Source: an uncultured Lachnospiraceae bacterium (lineage in GTDB: Bacteria > Bacillota > Clostridia > Lachnospirales > Lachnospiraceae). From it: a stretch of DNA of 64,000 nt. Positions 35,342 through 44,617 of this stretch are shown piece after piece (position 1 is the stretch's first letter; each line of letters starts with the position of its first letter). A program made the translations under genes and the position numbers. The stretch spans positions 62,001 to 126,000 of the forward strand of contig CAMUYQ010000001.1 in assembly GCA_947165025.1 (NCBI GenBank), in the 5' to 3' direction. The notes beneath the pieces were generated by a model. It did no database searches. It saw nothing but the letters and a program-made list of their open reading frames with translations, and was not told the origin of the DNA.

Positions 35342-37041
35342 TACGGATAAGGGATATAAAACTTCCGATCGGACATACACCGTCCGATATGATGGATACG
35401 ATAGCTTCTCTTATGTGCCTGGATAAGATTTATCCGGGCAATTCTTATCCCGACCTCTCTTTTGAAGTGCTCAGGAAGAGTATCGATGCGAGAAAGAAAC
35501 CGGATATCTTTTTTGTATATACGGTAAGGATACTTATAAGCGGACAGGAAGAAGAGAAGATACTTGCATATTACAGGAAAAACGGTTCGGACCGTAAGAT
35601 CAAAAAAGCACTCGAAAAGATCTTAACTGATCCGATGGAAGAATACGTTATTCCCGAATGCGGAAGCGAGGCTTTACCGGACAGACCTGTTGTTGTGGGA
35701 ACAGGTCCGTGCGGACTTTTTGCCGCACTGCTGCTGGCAAGACGGGGATTCAGACCTGTCGTTATCGAGCGCGGTGAACGTGTTGATGACAGATCAAAGA
35801 GTGTTGAGAAGTATTTCACTGACGGTGTACTTAATACGGAATCCAATGTTCAGTTCGGTGAGGGCGGTGCAGGAACGTTTTCGGACGGAAAGCTTAATAC
35901 TCTTACAAAGGATGTAAACGGCCGTAACAGCTTTGTGATAAGGACATTCGCCGAACACGGAGCTCCCAAAGAGATTGTATATGACGCAAAGCCTCATATC
36001 GGTACCGATGTGCTCAGAAACGTCGTTGCAAATATCCGTGAAGAGATAATATCACTTGGCGGTAAGGTATTGTTTAATACAAAGCTTACGGATATTACTG
36101 TTATGGATGGAAATATCACCGGCATAACCGTAGCTGATACGTTATCGGGTAAAGAAAGAAGCATCCCCACACGGGTCTGCGTGATTGCCCCCGGACACAG
36201 TGCAAGGGATACTTTTGAGATGCTCTTCTGTAAAGGCATCAGGATGGAGCAGAAGAACTTTGCAGTCGGATTCAGGATCATCCATCCGCAGGATACCGTC
36301 GATAAATGGCAGTATGGCAAGCCATCAAATGATCTTGGCCTTCCTGCTGCGGATTATAAAGTCACAAACGAAACGTCAAAAGGCAGGCGTGTCTACAGTT
36401 TCTGCATGTGCCCCGGCGGTTATGTCGTTAATGCCTCAAGCGAGGATGACATGGTCTGCGTCAACGGTATGAGCGAGCATAATAGGGACAGCGGATACGC
36501 AAATTCCGCGATCATCGCAGCAGTAACGCCGGATGATTTTCAGCAGGATATGGTAAAGAGCGATCATCCGCTTGCGGGTATGTACTTTCAGAGAAACATT
36601 GAAAAGAAAGCCTTCGAGCGTGCTAACGGTGCGGTTCCTGTCCAGAAATACGTTGATTTCAGAGACGGAAGAGTATCAACCGATACCGGATATGCAAAAG
36701 AAGCGGTAAAGGGAAAGACCGTACCCGCTGATCTTCGCGGAATCTACCCCGGTGATATTGATGAAGCAATAATTGAATCCGTGAACAAATTTGGTTATAC
36801 TAGGGAAGAATTTGACTCTGATTCGGTGATCATGTGCGGAGTGGAATCAAGGACTTCGTCGCCCGTAAGGATAAGCCGTGATGAAAACTATGAGTCAAAC
36901 ATAAAGGGACTGTATCCGTGCGGCGAGGGAGCCGGATACGCGGGCGGTATCACAAGTGCCGCGGCGGACGGCATCAGATGCGCGGAAATGATAATCAGAA
37001 GATATAATACGGAGAGCATAAATGGCAGCAAAGATGAGTGA
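35338..37041 (+). CDS. FAD-dependent dehydrogenase family protein (COG2509-type)
   Basis: 567 residues from a GTG start at 35338. GGGAGG lies seven bases upstream and the GTG overlaps the previous stop as GTGA; the longer open frame to 35293 lies inside the preceding gene. Residues 1-95 form a small N-terminal domain (VIRIRDIKLPIG...). The FAD motif VVVGTGPCGLFAALLLARRG is near residue 117, followed by the family-specific FGEGGAGTFSDGKLNTLTKD near 179 and the C-terminal LYPCGEGAGYAGGITSAAAD near 525. The family is conserved and its reaction unknown. Its neighbour is a second flavoprotein. The 3' end overlaps proB by 20 bases. Confidence 0.85.
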   Translation: MIRIRDIKLPIGHTPSDMMDTIASLMCLDKIYPGNSYPDLSFEVLRKSIDARKKPDIFFVYTVRILISGQEEEKILAYYRKNGSDRKIKKALEKILTDPMEEYVIPECGSEALPDRPVVVGTGPCGLFAALLLARRGFRPVVIERGERVDDRSKSVEKYFTDGVLNTESNVQFGEGGAGTFSDGKLNTLTKDVNGRNSFVIRTFAEHGAPKEIVYDAKPHIGTDVLRNVVANIREEIISLGGKVLFNTKLTDITVMDGNITGITVADTLSGKERSIPTRVCVIAPGHSARDTFEMLFCKGIRMEQKNFAVGFRIIHPQDTVDKWQYGKPSNDLGLPAADYKVTNETSKGRRVYSFCMCPGGYVVNASSEDDMVCVNGMSEHNRDSGYANSAIIAAVTPDDFQQDMVKSDHPLAGMYFQRNIEKKAFERANGAVPVQKYVDFRDGRVSTDTGYAKEAVKGKTVPADLRGIYPGDIDEAIIESVNKFGYTREEFDSDSVIMCGVESRTSSPVRISRDENYESNIKGLYPCGEGAGYAGGITSAAADGIRCAEMIIRRYNTESINGSKDE

Positions 37042-37912
37042 CAGTGAATCGGCGGTAAGGTCGCAACTTAAGGACAGGAAGAGGATCGTGGTCAAGATCG
37101 GGTCCTCCTCACTTCATCATATGGAAACGGGTGAGCTTGATCTTACCAAGATGGAGCGTCTGGTCAGAGAGCTCTGCGAGCTCAAAAATCAAGGCAGGGA
37201 CGTTATCCTCGTATCATCGGGTGCTATCGCGGTAGGAAAGAAGACTGTGGGACTGGTCCCGAAGGACAATGATATCCCGCTCAAACAGGCTTGTGCGGCA
37301 GTCGGCCAGGCCAGGCTCATGATGATATATGAGAGGCTCTTTGCCGAGTATAATCATCTGACGGCACAGATACTTCTGACAATGCATACGATGACAGAAG
37401 ATTCGAGCAGGACAAACGCACAGAACACATTCAGCAAGCTGCTTGAACTCGGTGTGATCCCTGTTGTTAATGAGAACGATACGGTCGCAACGCACGAAGT
37501 GCTCGATACTTTCGGCGACAATGATTTTCTCGCATCGGTGGTAACGGCGCTTACCGGTGCAGATCTCCTTATTCTGCTGTCGGATATAGACGGTATGTAC
37601 ACGGATGATCCGCATGAGAACAAGGATGCAAAGCTCATTCCTGTCATTGAAGAGATTGACGACAGATACAAGAAAATGGCAAAGGCCACGACAGGTACGG
37701 GGATCGGAACAGGCGGTATGAACGCAAAGATAAATGCCGCAAGGGTTGCGACCTCATCGGGGGCAGACATGGTCATCGCGAACGGAAAGGATGTTTCCGT
37801 CATACATAAGATCATGGAAGGCAGGAACTACGGTACGCTGTTTGTTGCAAACACTGACAGTGATTTTTCACTCCGTGATTTCGTAAACATGAGGATCAAT
37901 GGTGATATATGA
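37022..37912 (+). CDS. proB: Glutamate 5-kinase, short form without PUA domain
   Basis: ATP-dependent phosphorylation of glutamate, the first step of proline synthesis. The amino-acid kinase fold is complete: VVKIGSSSLH near residue 22, VSSGAIAVG near 62, PVVNENDTVA near 150, LLILLSDIDGMYTDDPHENK near 183-202 and GTGIGTGGMNAKI near 225. At 296 residues it lacks the C-terminal PUA domain found in the longer enzymes. No proA (glutamate semialdehyde) gene follows; the next gene is folate-related. ATG 37022 has GGAG seven bases upstream; a second ATG at 37034 is possible. Confidence 0.92.
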   Translation: MAAKMSDSESAVRSQLKDRKRIVVKIGSSSLHHMETGELDLTKMERLVRELCELKNQGRDVILVSSGAIAVGKKTVGLVPKDNDIPLKQACAAVGQARLMMIYERLFAEYNHLTAQILLTMHTMTEDSSRTNAQNTFSKLLELGVIPVVNENDTVATHEVLDTFGDNDFLASVVTALTGADLLILLSDIDGMYTDDPHENKDAKLIPVIEEIDDRYKKMAKATTGTGIGTGGMNAKINAARVATSSGADMVIANGKDVSVIHKIMEGRNYGTLFVANTDSDFSLRDFVNMRINGDI

Positions 37913-38514
37913 TGGTACATGATTCAAGCACAGGAAAGATAAGAACGAAGAAGGCGATGCTCAGGAAGGAAAAGCTTGCGATGAGAAGAGAGCTTTCCGA
38001 ATTGGAGAGCATTAACCTTTCCAAGAAGATCTGCATTAATTTCCTTGACAGCGAAGAATACAAAAAGGCTTCAACGATACTGTTGTACAAAGCGTATAAC
38101 AACGAAGTTGATACCGAGATGATATTTGAACAGGCATTGAATGATGGCAAAACGGTGGCATATCCGGTGTCCGAGATCGTAGACGGAGAGCCGGATCTCT
38201 GTTTTTATCCGATCACAAAGCGTGATCAGTTCAGGGAAGGGTTCAAGGGGATTCTTGAGCCGGACACCGATAAAATAACGGACGTTTTCAAGGGGCCTGC
38301 CGACATATGCATAACGCCGGGTGTTGTGTTTGACAGGAAGTGCCACAGGATCGGATACGGAAAAGCTTTCTATGACAGATACATCAGATTAAACAGGCCG
38401 CGAACCGTTATAGGGCTTGCTTACGACATACAGATAACTGATGATTTTGAGCCGGAAGGAAGCGACCGGGAAGTTGATATGGTAATAACCGAGTCGGGTG
38501 CTTTCAGAAAATGA
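37909..38514 (+). CDS. fau: 5-formyltetrahydrofolate cyclo-ligase
   Basis: Converts 5-formyl-THF to 5,10-methenyl-THF at the cost of ATP, returning the storage folate to the active pool. 201 residues, the usual size. An N-terminal helical part with RKEKLAMRRELSEL near residue 19 precedes the ATP/Mg motif CHRIGYGKAFYDRYI near 145, the family's clearest signature. ITPGVVFDRK comes just before it. The ATG overlaps the proB stop as ATGATG and the 3' end overlaps miaB. It complements fhs and folD upstream in the same run. Confidence 0.92.
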   Translation: MMVHDSSTGKIRTKKAMLRKEKLAMRRELSELESINLSKKICINFLDSEEYKKASTILLYKAYNNEVDTEMIFEQALNDGKTVAYPVSEIVDGEPDLCFYPITKRDQFREGFKGILEPDTDKITDVFKGPADICITPGVVFDRKCHRIGYGKAFYDRYIRLNRPRTVIGLAYDIQITDDFEPEGSDREVDMVITESGAFRK

Positions 38515-39983
38515 ATAATTCAATAACTAACGTTATTAATAAAAAACCCGATAATGATGCCGAAGAACTTCAGATCATCAGACAGTGCACGGGGATCGCA
38601 AAGGAACTTGTGGCAGACAGGAGCAAAGCCGCAGGAAGAGCGCTCACATATCATGTGACGACCTTCGGATGCCAGATGAACGCAAGGGATTCCGAAAAGC
38701 TGGCCGGAATACTTGAAGAGTGCGGATATATCCGTGAAGAAGATGAGCTCGATGCTGATATAGTGATATATAACACCTGTACGGTCAGGGATAATGCAAA
38801 CCAGAAGTTTTTCGGCCATCTGGGAAGTATCGGGGCGATTAAGAAAAAGAGACCGGATATGATAATAGGTGTCTGCGGATGTCTTGCCCAGGAAGAAAGC
38901 GCCAGAGAGAAGATCCTTTCTTCGTTTTCGTTCGTTGATCTCGTATTCGGAACACATAACGTGTTTGATTTTGCAAGACTGCTCGTAAGGGTTCTGACGC
39001 GGGACGTGACAAAAGGAAAAGGCAGCACCGTTACCGACATATGGGATGATACCGATCTTATTGTCGAAGATATACCGGTAAAACGTAACTTCAAGTACAG
39101 GAGCGGCGTCAATATCATGTTCGGCTGCAACAATTTCTGCAGCTACTGTATAGTGCCTTATGTAAGGGGCAGGGAACGGAGCAGGAAGAGTGCCGATATC
39201 ATTGACGAGATAAAGAGGCTTTCCGCAGACGGCGTTAAAGAGATTATGCTCCTCGGGCAGAACGTGAATTCTTACGGAAGAGGGCTTGAAGAGAAGATAT
39301 CATTTGCTCAGCTGCTAAAGAAGGTTGAAGAGATAGACGGCATCGAGCGTATCAGGTTCATGACAAGCCACCCGAAGGACTTGTCGGATGAACTGATAGA
39401 CGTTATGGCCGCATCGAAGAAGATATGCCGCCACATACATCTTCCGTTGCAGTCGGGCTCAACGCGCATTCTCAAGTCGATGAACAGGCATTATACGAAA
39501 GAGCAGTATGTAGAGCTTGCTTCAAAGATCAGGGAGCGGATTTGCGATATAGCGATAACCACTGATATAATCATCGGGTATCCGGGTGAGACAGATGCGG
39601 ATATTGATGATACAATAGATGTCATTGAAAAAGTCGGGTTTGACGGGGCATTTACTTTCATTTATTCAAAACGGACCGGTACCCCTGCGGCATCAATGCC
39701 TGACCAGGTACCTGAAAATGTTGTTAAGCGTAACTTCGACCGGGTGCTGAAGAAGGTCCAGGAGATGAGCATGACACAGGCGATGAAGAATGAGGGCCGG
39801 ATCATGGATGTCCTTGTTGAGGACGTTAACCGCCAGGATACTTCGCTTCTTACCGGCCGCCTGTCAAATAACATGAACGTTCACTTTCCGGGCGATCCGT
39901 CACTGATCGGTCAGATCGTGGACGTGAAATTGGATGAATGCAAGGGATTTTATTATATGGGGACTTTAAAAGAGGAGAAATGA
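38511..39983 (+). CDS. miaB: tRNA-2-methylthio-N6-dimethylallyladenosine synthase
   Basis: Radical-SAM methylthiotransferase modifying adenosine 37 of tRNAs reading UNN codons. 490 residues. The N-terminal domain supplies three cluster cysteines (TFGCQMNARDSEKL near residue 52, YNTCTVRDNAN near 86, GVCGCLAQEE near 122). The radical-SAM motif CNNFCSYCIVPYVRGRERSR near 205 is complete, and a C-terminal TRAM domain (about 415-485) binds RNA. About 45 extra N-terminal residues precede the conserved domain. It overlaps fau by four bases and is followed by leuS with a one-base gap. Confidence 0.94.
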   Translation: MNNSITNVINKKPDNDAEELQIIRQCTGIAKELVADRSKAAGRALTYHVTTFGCQMNARDSEKLAGILEECGYIREEDELDADIVIYNTCTVRDNANQKFFGHLGSIGAIKKKRPDMIIGVCGCLAQEESAREKILSSFSFVDLVFGTHNVFDFARLLVRVLTRDVTKGKGSTVTDIWDDTDLIVEDIPVKRNFKYRSGVNIMFGCNNFCSYCIVPYVRGRERSRKSADIIDEIKRLSADGVKEIMLLGQNVNSYGRGLEEKISFAQLLKKVEEIDGIERIRFMTSHPKDLSDELIDVMAASKKICRHIHLPLQSGSTRILKSMNRHYTKEQYVELASKIRERICDIAITTDIIIGYPGETDADIDDTIDVIEKVGFDGAFTFIYSKRTGTPAASMPDQVPENVVKRNFDRVLKKVQEMSMTQAMKNEGRIMDVLVEDVNRQDTSLLTGRLSNNMNVHFPGDPSLIGQIVDVKLDECKGFYYMGTLKEEK

Positions 39984-39984
39984 A

Positions 39985-42384
39985 ATGGGAAAAATGTATG
40001 ACCACAACGAAGTGGAGAAGAAATGGCAGAAGAGATGGGAAGAGGCCGGGATATTCAAGGCCGATGATTTTTCAAAGAAGCCGAAGTTTTACGGACTTGT
40101 TGAGTTTCCGTATCCTTCCGGCGCCGGAATGCATGTCGGACACATAAAGGCTTATTCAAGCGTTGAGGTCATCGCGAGAAAGCGCCGCATGCAGGGATAT
40201 AACGTGCTTTTCCCCATGGGATATGATTCGTTCGGCCTTCCCGCAGAAAACTATGCGATCAAGACCGGAACTCATCCTGCGGTGATAACGCAGAAGAACA
40301 TAGAACATTTTACGGAGCAGCTTAAGTCCGTCGGTTACTCGTTTGACTGGGACAGGGACCTTGCAACGAGTAATCCTGATTACTACAAATGGACACAGTG
40401 GATATTCTTAAAGCTCTTTGAGAAGGGACTTGTGTTCAGGGATAATACGCTCGTAAATTACTGCCCGCACTGTAAGGTCGTACTTTCAAACGAGGATTCA
40501 CAGGGCGGTAAATGCGATGTGTGCCACAGTGACGTTGTCCAGAAGGAGAAGAGCGTCTGGTACCTTCGCATAACCGATTACGCAGATAAGCTTCTCGAAG
40601 GACTTGATACCGTTGATTTTCCGGAAAACGTAAAACAGCAGGAGGTCAACTGGATCGGCAGGAGTGAAGGCGCATTCGTTGATTTTGAACTTAAGGGCAT
40701 TGACGAAAAGCTCGAGATATACACGACAAGATGCGATACGCTGTTTGGCGTGACGTTCATGGTCATCGCTCCAGAGCATCCGCTTATTGATAAGTACAGG
40801 GACATGCTCTCAAACTTTGACGAAGTTGAGAAGTACCGTGAGGAATGTGCGAAGAAGACAGAGTTTGAGCGCACACAGCTCGTTAAGGACAAGACGGGCG
40901 TTAAACTTTCGGGCATCAGCGCTGTCAATCCGGTTAACGGCAAGGAGATACCGATCTTTATCGCGGACTATGTAATGATGGGGTACGGAACAGGCGCTAT
41001 CATGGCCGTTCCCGCACATGACCAGCGCGACTGGGAGTTCGCAAAGAAGTTCGGTGTTGATATCATTGAGGTCATAGAGGGCGGAGACATCACTCAGGAA
41101 GCCTATACGGGCGACGGTAATATGGTCAATTCCGATTTCCTGAACGGCTTTACGAACAAAAAAGACTCTATAGCAAGAATGCTAAAGTTCCTGCAGGAAA
41201 AGGGCATCGGTAAAAAAGGTGTCCAGTATAAGATGAAGGACTGGGCGTTCAACCGACAGAGATACTGGGGAGAGCCGATTCCTCTCATTCACTGTGATAA
41301 GTGCGGGGTTGTTCCTGTTCCTTACGAAGAACTTCCTCTCGAACTTCCTGATGTTAAGAACTTCGAGCCCGGAGAGGACGGTAATTCGCCGCTTGCCAAG
41401 ATAGATTCGTTCGTAAACTGCAAGTGCCCAAAGTGCGGCGGTGCAGCTAAGCGTGAGACCGATACGATGCCTCAGTGGGCAGGATCATCATGGTATTTCT
41501 TAAGGTTCTGCGATCCGAAGAACGACAAAGCTCTTGCCGACAGCGACAAGCTCAAATACTGGATGCCGGTTGACTGGTATAACGGCGGTATGGAGCATGT
41601 AACAAGGCACCTTATATATTCAAGGTTCTGGCACAGATTCCTTTATGATCAGGGTATCGTCAACACTCCCGAGCCATATGCGAAGCGTTCTTATCAGGGC
41701 CTGATCCTCGGTTCGGACGGCGACAAGATGTCAAAGAGTAAGGGAAATGTTGTTGATCCGATGGATATTGTGAGCCAGTACGGAGCGGATACACTCCGCC
41801 TGTATGTTCTCTTTATGGGTGATTACGGCGCTGCTACACCCTGGAGCGAGAACGGTGTTAAGGGATGTAAGAGGTTTATCGACAGATTTGCATCTCTTAC
41901 CGATATCGTTGATGCAAAGCCGGGCGATACATCGCTTGAATCAAGCCTTCACAAGATGATCAGGAAGGTTTCCGAAGATATCGAGCAGATGAAGTTTAAT
42001 ACCGCGATCGCTGCGATGATGACATTTATGAATGAGGTTTATGCAAACGGATCGATCGCAAAGGAAGATCTTAAAGTGTTCATCCGACTTCTTGCTCCGT
42101 TTGCACCGCATATATGTGAGGAGCTCTGGGAGACACTCGGAGGTGAAGGATTTGCAGCTGTTGCTCCGTGGCCTGAGTATGATGAGGCCAAGACAGTGGA
42201 CAAGACGATCGAGATAGCTGTCCAGATAAACGGTAAACTCAGGACTACGATAATGATCGACAAGGACGAGTCAAAGGATTCGGCTATCGCTAAAGGTAAA
42301 GAGGCCGTTGCCGACAAGCTTACCGGTAATATCGTCAAGGAGATTTATGTTCCCGGCAAGATCGTCAATATTGTGATGAAGTAA
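39985..42384 (+). CDS. leuS: Leucyl-tRNA synthetase
   Basis: Class I synthetase charging tRNA-Leu. 799 residues, normal for bacteria. The HIGH-type motif lies in FPYPSGAGMHVGHIKAY near residue 42, KMSKS in GSDGDKMSKSKGNVVDP near 578. A zinc-type knuckle (CPHCKVVLSNEDSQGGKCDV) is near 160, and the CP1 editing domain spans about 220-420, with TTRCDTLFGVTFMVIAPEH near 248. The ATG lies immediately after miaB behind AGGAG, with no leader, so the T-box control often seen on clostridial synthetase genes is absent. It is the last gene of the uppP-leuS run. Confidence 0.97.
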   Translation: MGKMYDHNEVEKKWQKRWEEAGIFKADDFSKKPKFYGLVEFPYPSGAGMHVGHIKAYSSVEVIARKRRMQGYNVLFPMGYDSFGLPAENYAIKTGTHPAVITQKNIEHFTEQLKSVGYSFDWDRDLATSNPDYYKWTQWIFLKLFEKGLVFRDNTLVNYCPHCKVVLSNEDSQGGKCDVCHSDVVQKEKSVWYLRITDYADKLLEGLDTVDFPENVKQQEVNWIGRSEGAFVDFELKGIDEKLEIYTTRCDTLFGVTFMVIAPEHPLIDKYRDMLSNFDEVEKYREECAKKTEFERTQLVKDKTGVKLSGISAVNPVNGKEIPIFIADYVMMGYGTGAIMAVPAHDQRDWEFAKKFGVDIIEVIEGGDITQEAYTGDGNMVNSDFLNGFTNKKDSIARMLKFLQEKGIGKKGVQYKMKDWAFNRQRYWGEPIPLIHCDKCGVVPVPYEELPLELPDVKNFEPGEDGNSPLAKIDSFVNCKCPKCGGAAKRETDTMPQWAGSSWYFLRFCDPKNDKALADSDKLKYWMPVDWYNGGMEHVTRHLIYSRFWHRFLYDQGIVNTPEPYAKRSYQGLILGSDGDKMSKSKGNVVDPMDIVSQYGADTLRLYVLFMGDYGAATPWSENGVKGCKRFIDRFASLTDIVDAKPGDTSLESSLHKMIRKVSEDIEQMKFNTAIAAMMTFMNEVYANGSIAKEDLKVFIRLLAPFAPHICEELWETLGGEGFAAVAPWPEYDEAKTVDKTIEIAVQINGKLRTTIMIDKDESKDSAIAKGKEAVADKLTGNIVKEIYVPGKIVNIVMK

Positions 42385-42510
42385 CTAGTCAATAATAGCA
42401 ATAATTAGGAACAAAAAAACAATATTTTGCAAGATAATTATAGTCAAATGTGATAAATTATTCGTATATTTTGTAAAAGGATTGGACAAAGTTCCCATGA
42501 GAGCGTGAAT

Positions 42511-43089
42511 ATGGGCAATAAGATTTCAACAGTTCTCGCATGCTTTGTAATTACGGCATTTTCATTGTGCGCATGCGGAGCAAAGGCCGACAGCTGGGCA
42601 TATGTACATGAACCGGAGAAGGAGATCCTTTCTCTTTCGGATAACGGAAAAGCTGTATACAAAGGTAGCAATTATAAATATACAAAAGATGACTCTTTTA
42701 TAACGTTAAAGGATGACTCGGACAAAGAACTGAAACTGAGATATGTTCAGGAAGTGCCTGAAAAGATGGTCCTCTACGAGAAGCTGAAGCTCAATTATCA
42801 GGGTGAAGGCAGTCCTGAAAACGTTATCGGAGCATGGGTGGACGATAACGGAAGATCAAGCTTCCAGTTTACCGAAAAGGGCACATTTGCCGAGGATAAC
42901 ATATTCTACGGTCACTTCAATGTTGATGAGGGCGCGAAAACGATAAAGCTGATGTATGACGAGCCCCTTGAGGATACGGTCATATATTATGAACTTGACG
43001 GAAACACGCTGACCATCGATTATCCCTGGGCTTTGGTACATACAGGCTCAGATCTTGGCGGACCCGTGGATGAGGGAACGATCAAATAA
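42511..43089 (+). CDS. Small lipoprotein of unknown function
   Basis: About 192 residues, not recognised. The N-terminus MGNKISTVLACFVITAFSLCACG is split here as KISTVLACFVITAFS and LCAC; it is a lipoprotein signal peptide with Cys as the expected lipidated residue. The remaining 170 residues are acidic and beta-rich by appearance. A duplicated feel (two segments with FxxxG...I/T...Y) suggests a lipocalin-like or DUF5640-like fold, which is only a guess. A GTG at 42505 is an alternative start; ATG 42511 is preferred. The upstream 126 bases are AT-rich and probably hold its promoter, but no confident -35/-10 pair was chosen. A small terminator follows. Confidence 0.7.
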   Translation: MGNKISTVLACFVITAFSLCACGAKADSWAYVHEPEKEILSLSDNGKAVYKGSNYKYTKDDSFITLKDDSDKELKLRYVQEVPEKMVLYEKLKLNYQGEGSPENVIGAWVDDNGRSSFQFTEKGTFAEDNIFYGHFNVDEGAKTIKLMYDEPLEDTVIYYELDGNTLTIDYPWALVHTGSDLGGPVDEGTIK

Positions 43090-43097
43090 CAGGTCAT

Positions 43098-43117
43098 AAG
43101 CGGCCCGGCCGCTTTTG
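43098..43117 (+). terminator. Short hairpin terminator after the lipoprotein gene
   Basis: Seven-base stem AAGCGGC / GCCGCTT with a three-base loop, followed by a short T-run (TTTTG), nine bases after the stop. A second small hairpin (CCGGTA / TACCGG around 43124-43144) lies in the leader of the binding-protein gene and may stabilise that mRNA. Confidence 0.6.
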
Positions 43118-43171
43118 ATAGATCCGGTAGCATAGTGTTACCGGGGTACATTTAAAGGAGGTATATTTATT

Positions 43172-44527
43172 ATGAAAATGAAACGAGTAGTTTCAATGTT
43201 GTTAGCAGGTGCTATGGCATTCTCACTCGTAGCTTGTGGCGGCGCAGCTGCTCCTGCAGCTCCTGCAGAGCCCGCAGCAGAGCCTGCAGCTACTGAGACA
43301 GCAGAAGAGCCCGCAGCAGAAGAGCCTGCAGCAGCAGAAGCATCAGAAGGTGGTGCTGTAACACTTGAGATGTGGTGTATTGCAACAGAGTCTGACTCTA
43401 ACCGCCACGCTTACGAGGAAGCTATCAAAGAGATGCAGGCTAACCATCCTGACGTAACTCTTAACTGGGAAGCTTTCGAGAACCAGTCTTACAAGACAAA
43501 GATCAAAGCAGCTGTTCAGGCTGACGAGATGCCCGACATCTTCTTCACATGGTCTTGTGCATTCCTTGGCGACTTCGTATCAGCAGGTAAGGTTTACTGC
43601 CTTGATGACGAGCTTGCTAAGTACAAGGATGAACTTCCTGAAGTTATGCTTGGTAACACAACATATGACGGAAAGCACTACGGCGTTCCTACAACAATGA
43701 ACATCGTTGGTCTTTTCGCTAACATGGATCTCCTTAAGGAAGCAGGATACGATGAGGTTCCCGGAACATACGAAGACTTCATCAAGTGCTGTGACGCTCT
43801 TAAGGCTAAGAACATCATTCCTTTCGGTTGTGCAGGAAAAGAGACATGGTGTGTAACAGAGTACCTTGAGTCTGTTATCGAGAAGTCAGTTGGTGCTGAT
43901 GCACTTAACGACATCTTCCTTGGCAGAGCTACATGGAATAACCCTGATGTTGGCGCTGCTGTTGATACATTCCAGGAACTTGTTACAAACGGTTACTTCG
44001 ATCCTTCAGGTGCTGGTCTTACAAACGACGAAGTTAAGGCTAACTTCATGGCTGGTAAGTATGCATTCTACATGAACGGAACATGGAACTGCGCAGACTT
44101 CGCAGCTAACGAGGAGTTCTTCCCGAAGGTTAAAGTTGCTGAGTTCCCTGTAATCAATGCTGACAAGGCTACTCTTGGCCAGCTCATCGGTGGACCTTCA
44201 GATACTCTTGCAGTAGCAGCTTCTTCTCAGAACGCTGAAGCAGCAGCAGCTTACGCTGTTGAGCTTGGTAAGCTTATCTGCCACTATGGTTACCTTGATG
44301 GTTGCGGACTTCCCGCTTGGACACCTTACGGTGACACAAGTTCTGTAAACGGTCTTACACAGGCTGTTTCTGAGATCTGTGCAAACGCTAAGTCATACGT
44401 TCTCTTTGGTGATACAGCTATGAACGCTGACGATGCTAACACATATCTTTCATACGTTGATCAGGTTTATGGTTGCCAGGTTAACGGAACACAGTTCATC
44501 GAAGGTCTTGCAAAGGACATCAGATAA
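43172..44527 (+). CDS. Extracellular sugar-type solute-binding lipoprotein (ABC importer)
   Basis: Captures a carbohydrate outside the cell for the two permeases downstream. 451 residues. The lipobox is LVACGG near residue 19-24, followed by a linker made almost entirely of Ala, Pro, Glu and Thr (about 25-62), then a family 1 binding-protein fold starting LEMWCIATESDSNRHAYEE. The ribosome site AAAGGAGG is strong. Codon choice (gct, aca, ctt, aac, ttc) is markedly more uniform than in neighbouring genes, as expected for a very abundant protein. A terminator-like hairpin separates it from the permeases. The sugar cannot be named from sequence alone. Confidence 0.88.
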   Translation: MKMKRVVSMLLAGAMAFSLVACGGAAAPAAPAEPAAEPAATETAEEPAAEEPAAAEASEGGAVTLEMWCIATESDSNRHAYEEAIKEMQANHPDVTLNWEAFENQSYKTKIKAAVQADEMPDIFFTWSCAFLGDFVSAGKVYCLDDELAKYKDELPEVMLGNTTYDGKHYGVPTTMNIVGLFANMDLLKEAGYDEVPGTYEDFIKCCDALKAKNIIPFGCAGKETWCVTEYLESVIEKSVGADALNDIFLGRATWNNPDVGAAVDTFQELVTNGYFDPSGAGLTNDEVKANFMAGKYAFYMNGTWNCADFAANEEFFPKVKVAEFPVINADKATLGQLIGGPSDTLAVAASSQNAEAAAAYAVELGKLICHYGYLDGCGLPAWTPYGDTSSVNGLTQAVSEICANAKSYVLFGDTAMNADDANTYLSYVDQVYGCQVNGTQFIEGLAKDIR

Positions 44528-44557
44528 TTGTTGTAAAGTTTTAGCAGTATGATTTTC

Positions 44558-44600
44558 GGCCCTCCCGAGCCTCCTGTGGGAGAAAAGGGAGGGCCGTTTT
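44558..44600 (+). terminator. Intercistronic terminator/attenuator between binding protein and permeases
   Basis: Nine-base stem GGCCCTCCC / GGGAGGGCC with a loop that itself can pair (cctcctgtgggag), followed by GTTTT. It stands 31 bases after the binding-protein stop and 18 before the permease start. Partial readthrough would give far more binding protein than permease, a usual stoichiometry. Confidence 0.85.
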
Positions 44601-44617
44601 GGTGAAAGGTATTGGCA

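Noticed and set aside
39961-39990. T-box leader before leuS
   Set aside because: Only one base separates miaB and leuS. No T-box core was seen in any other leader either.
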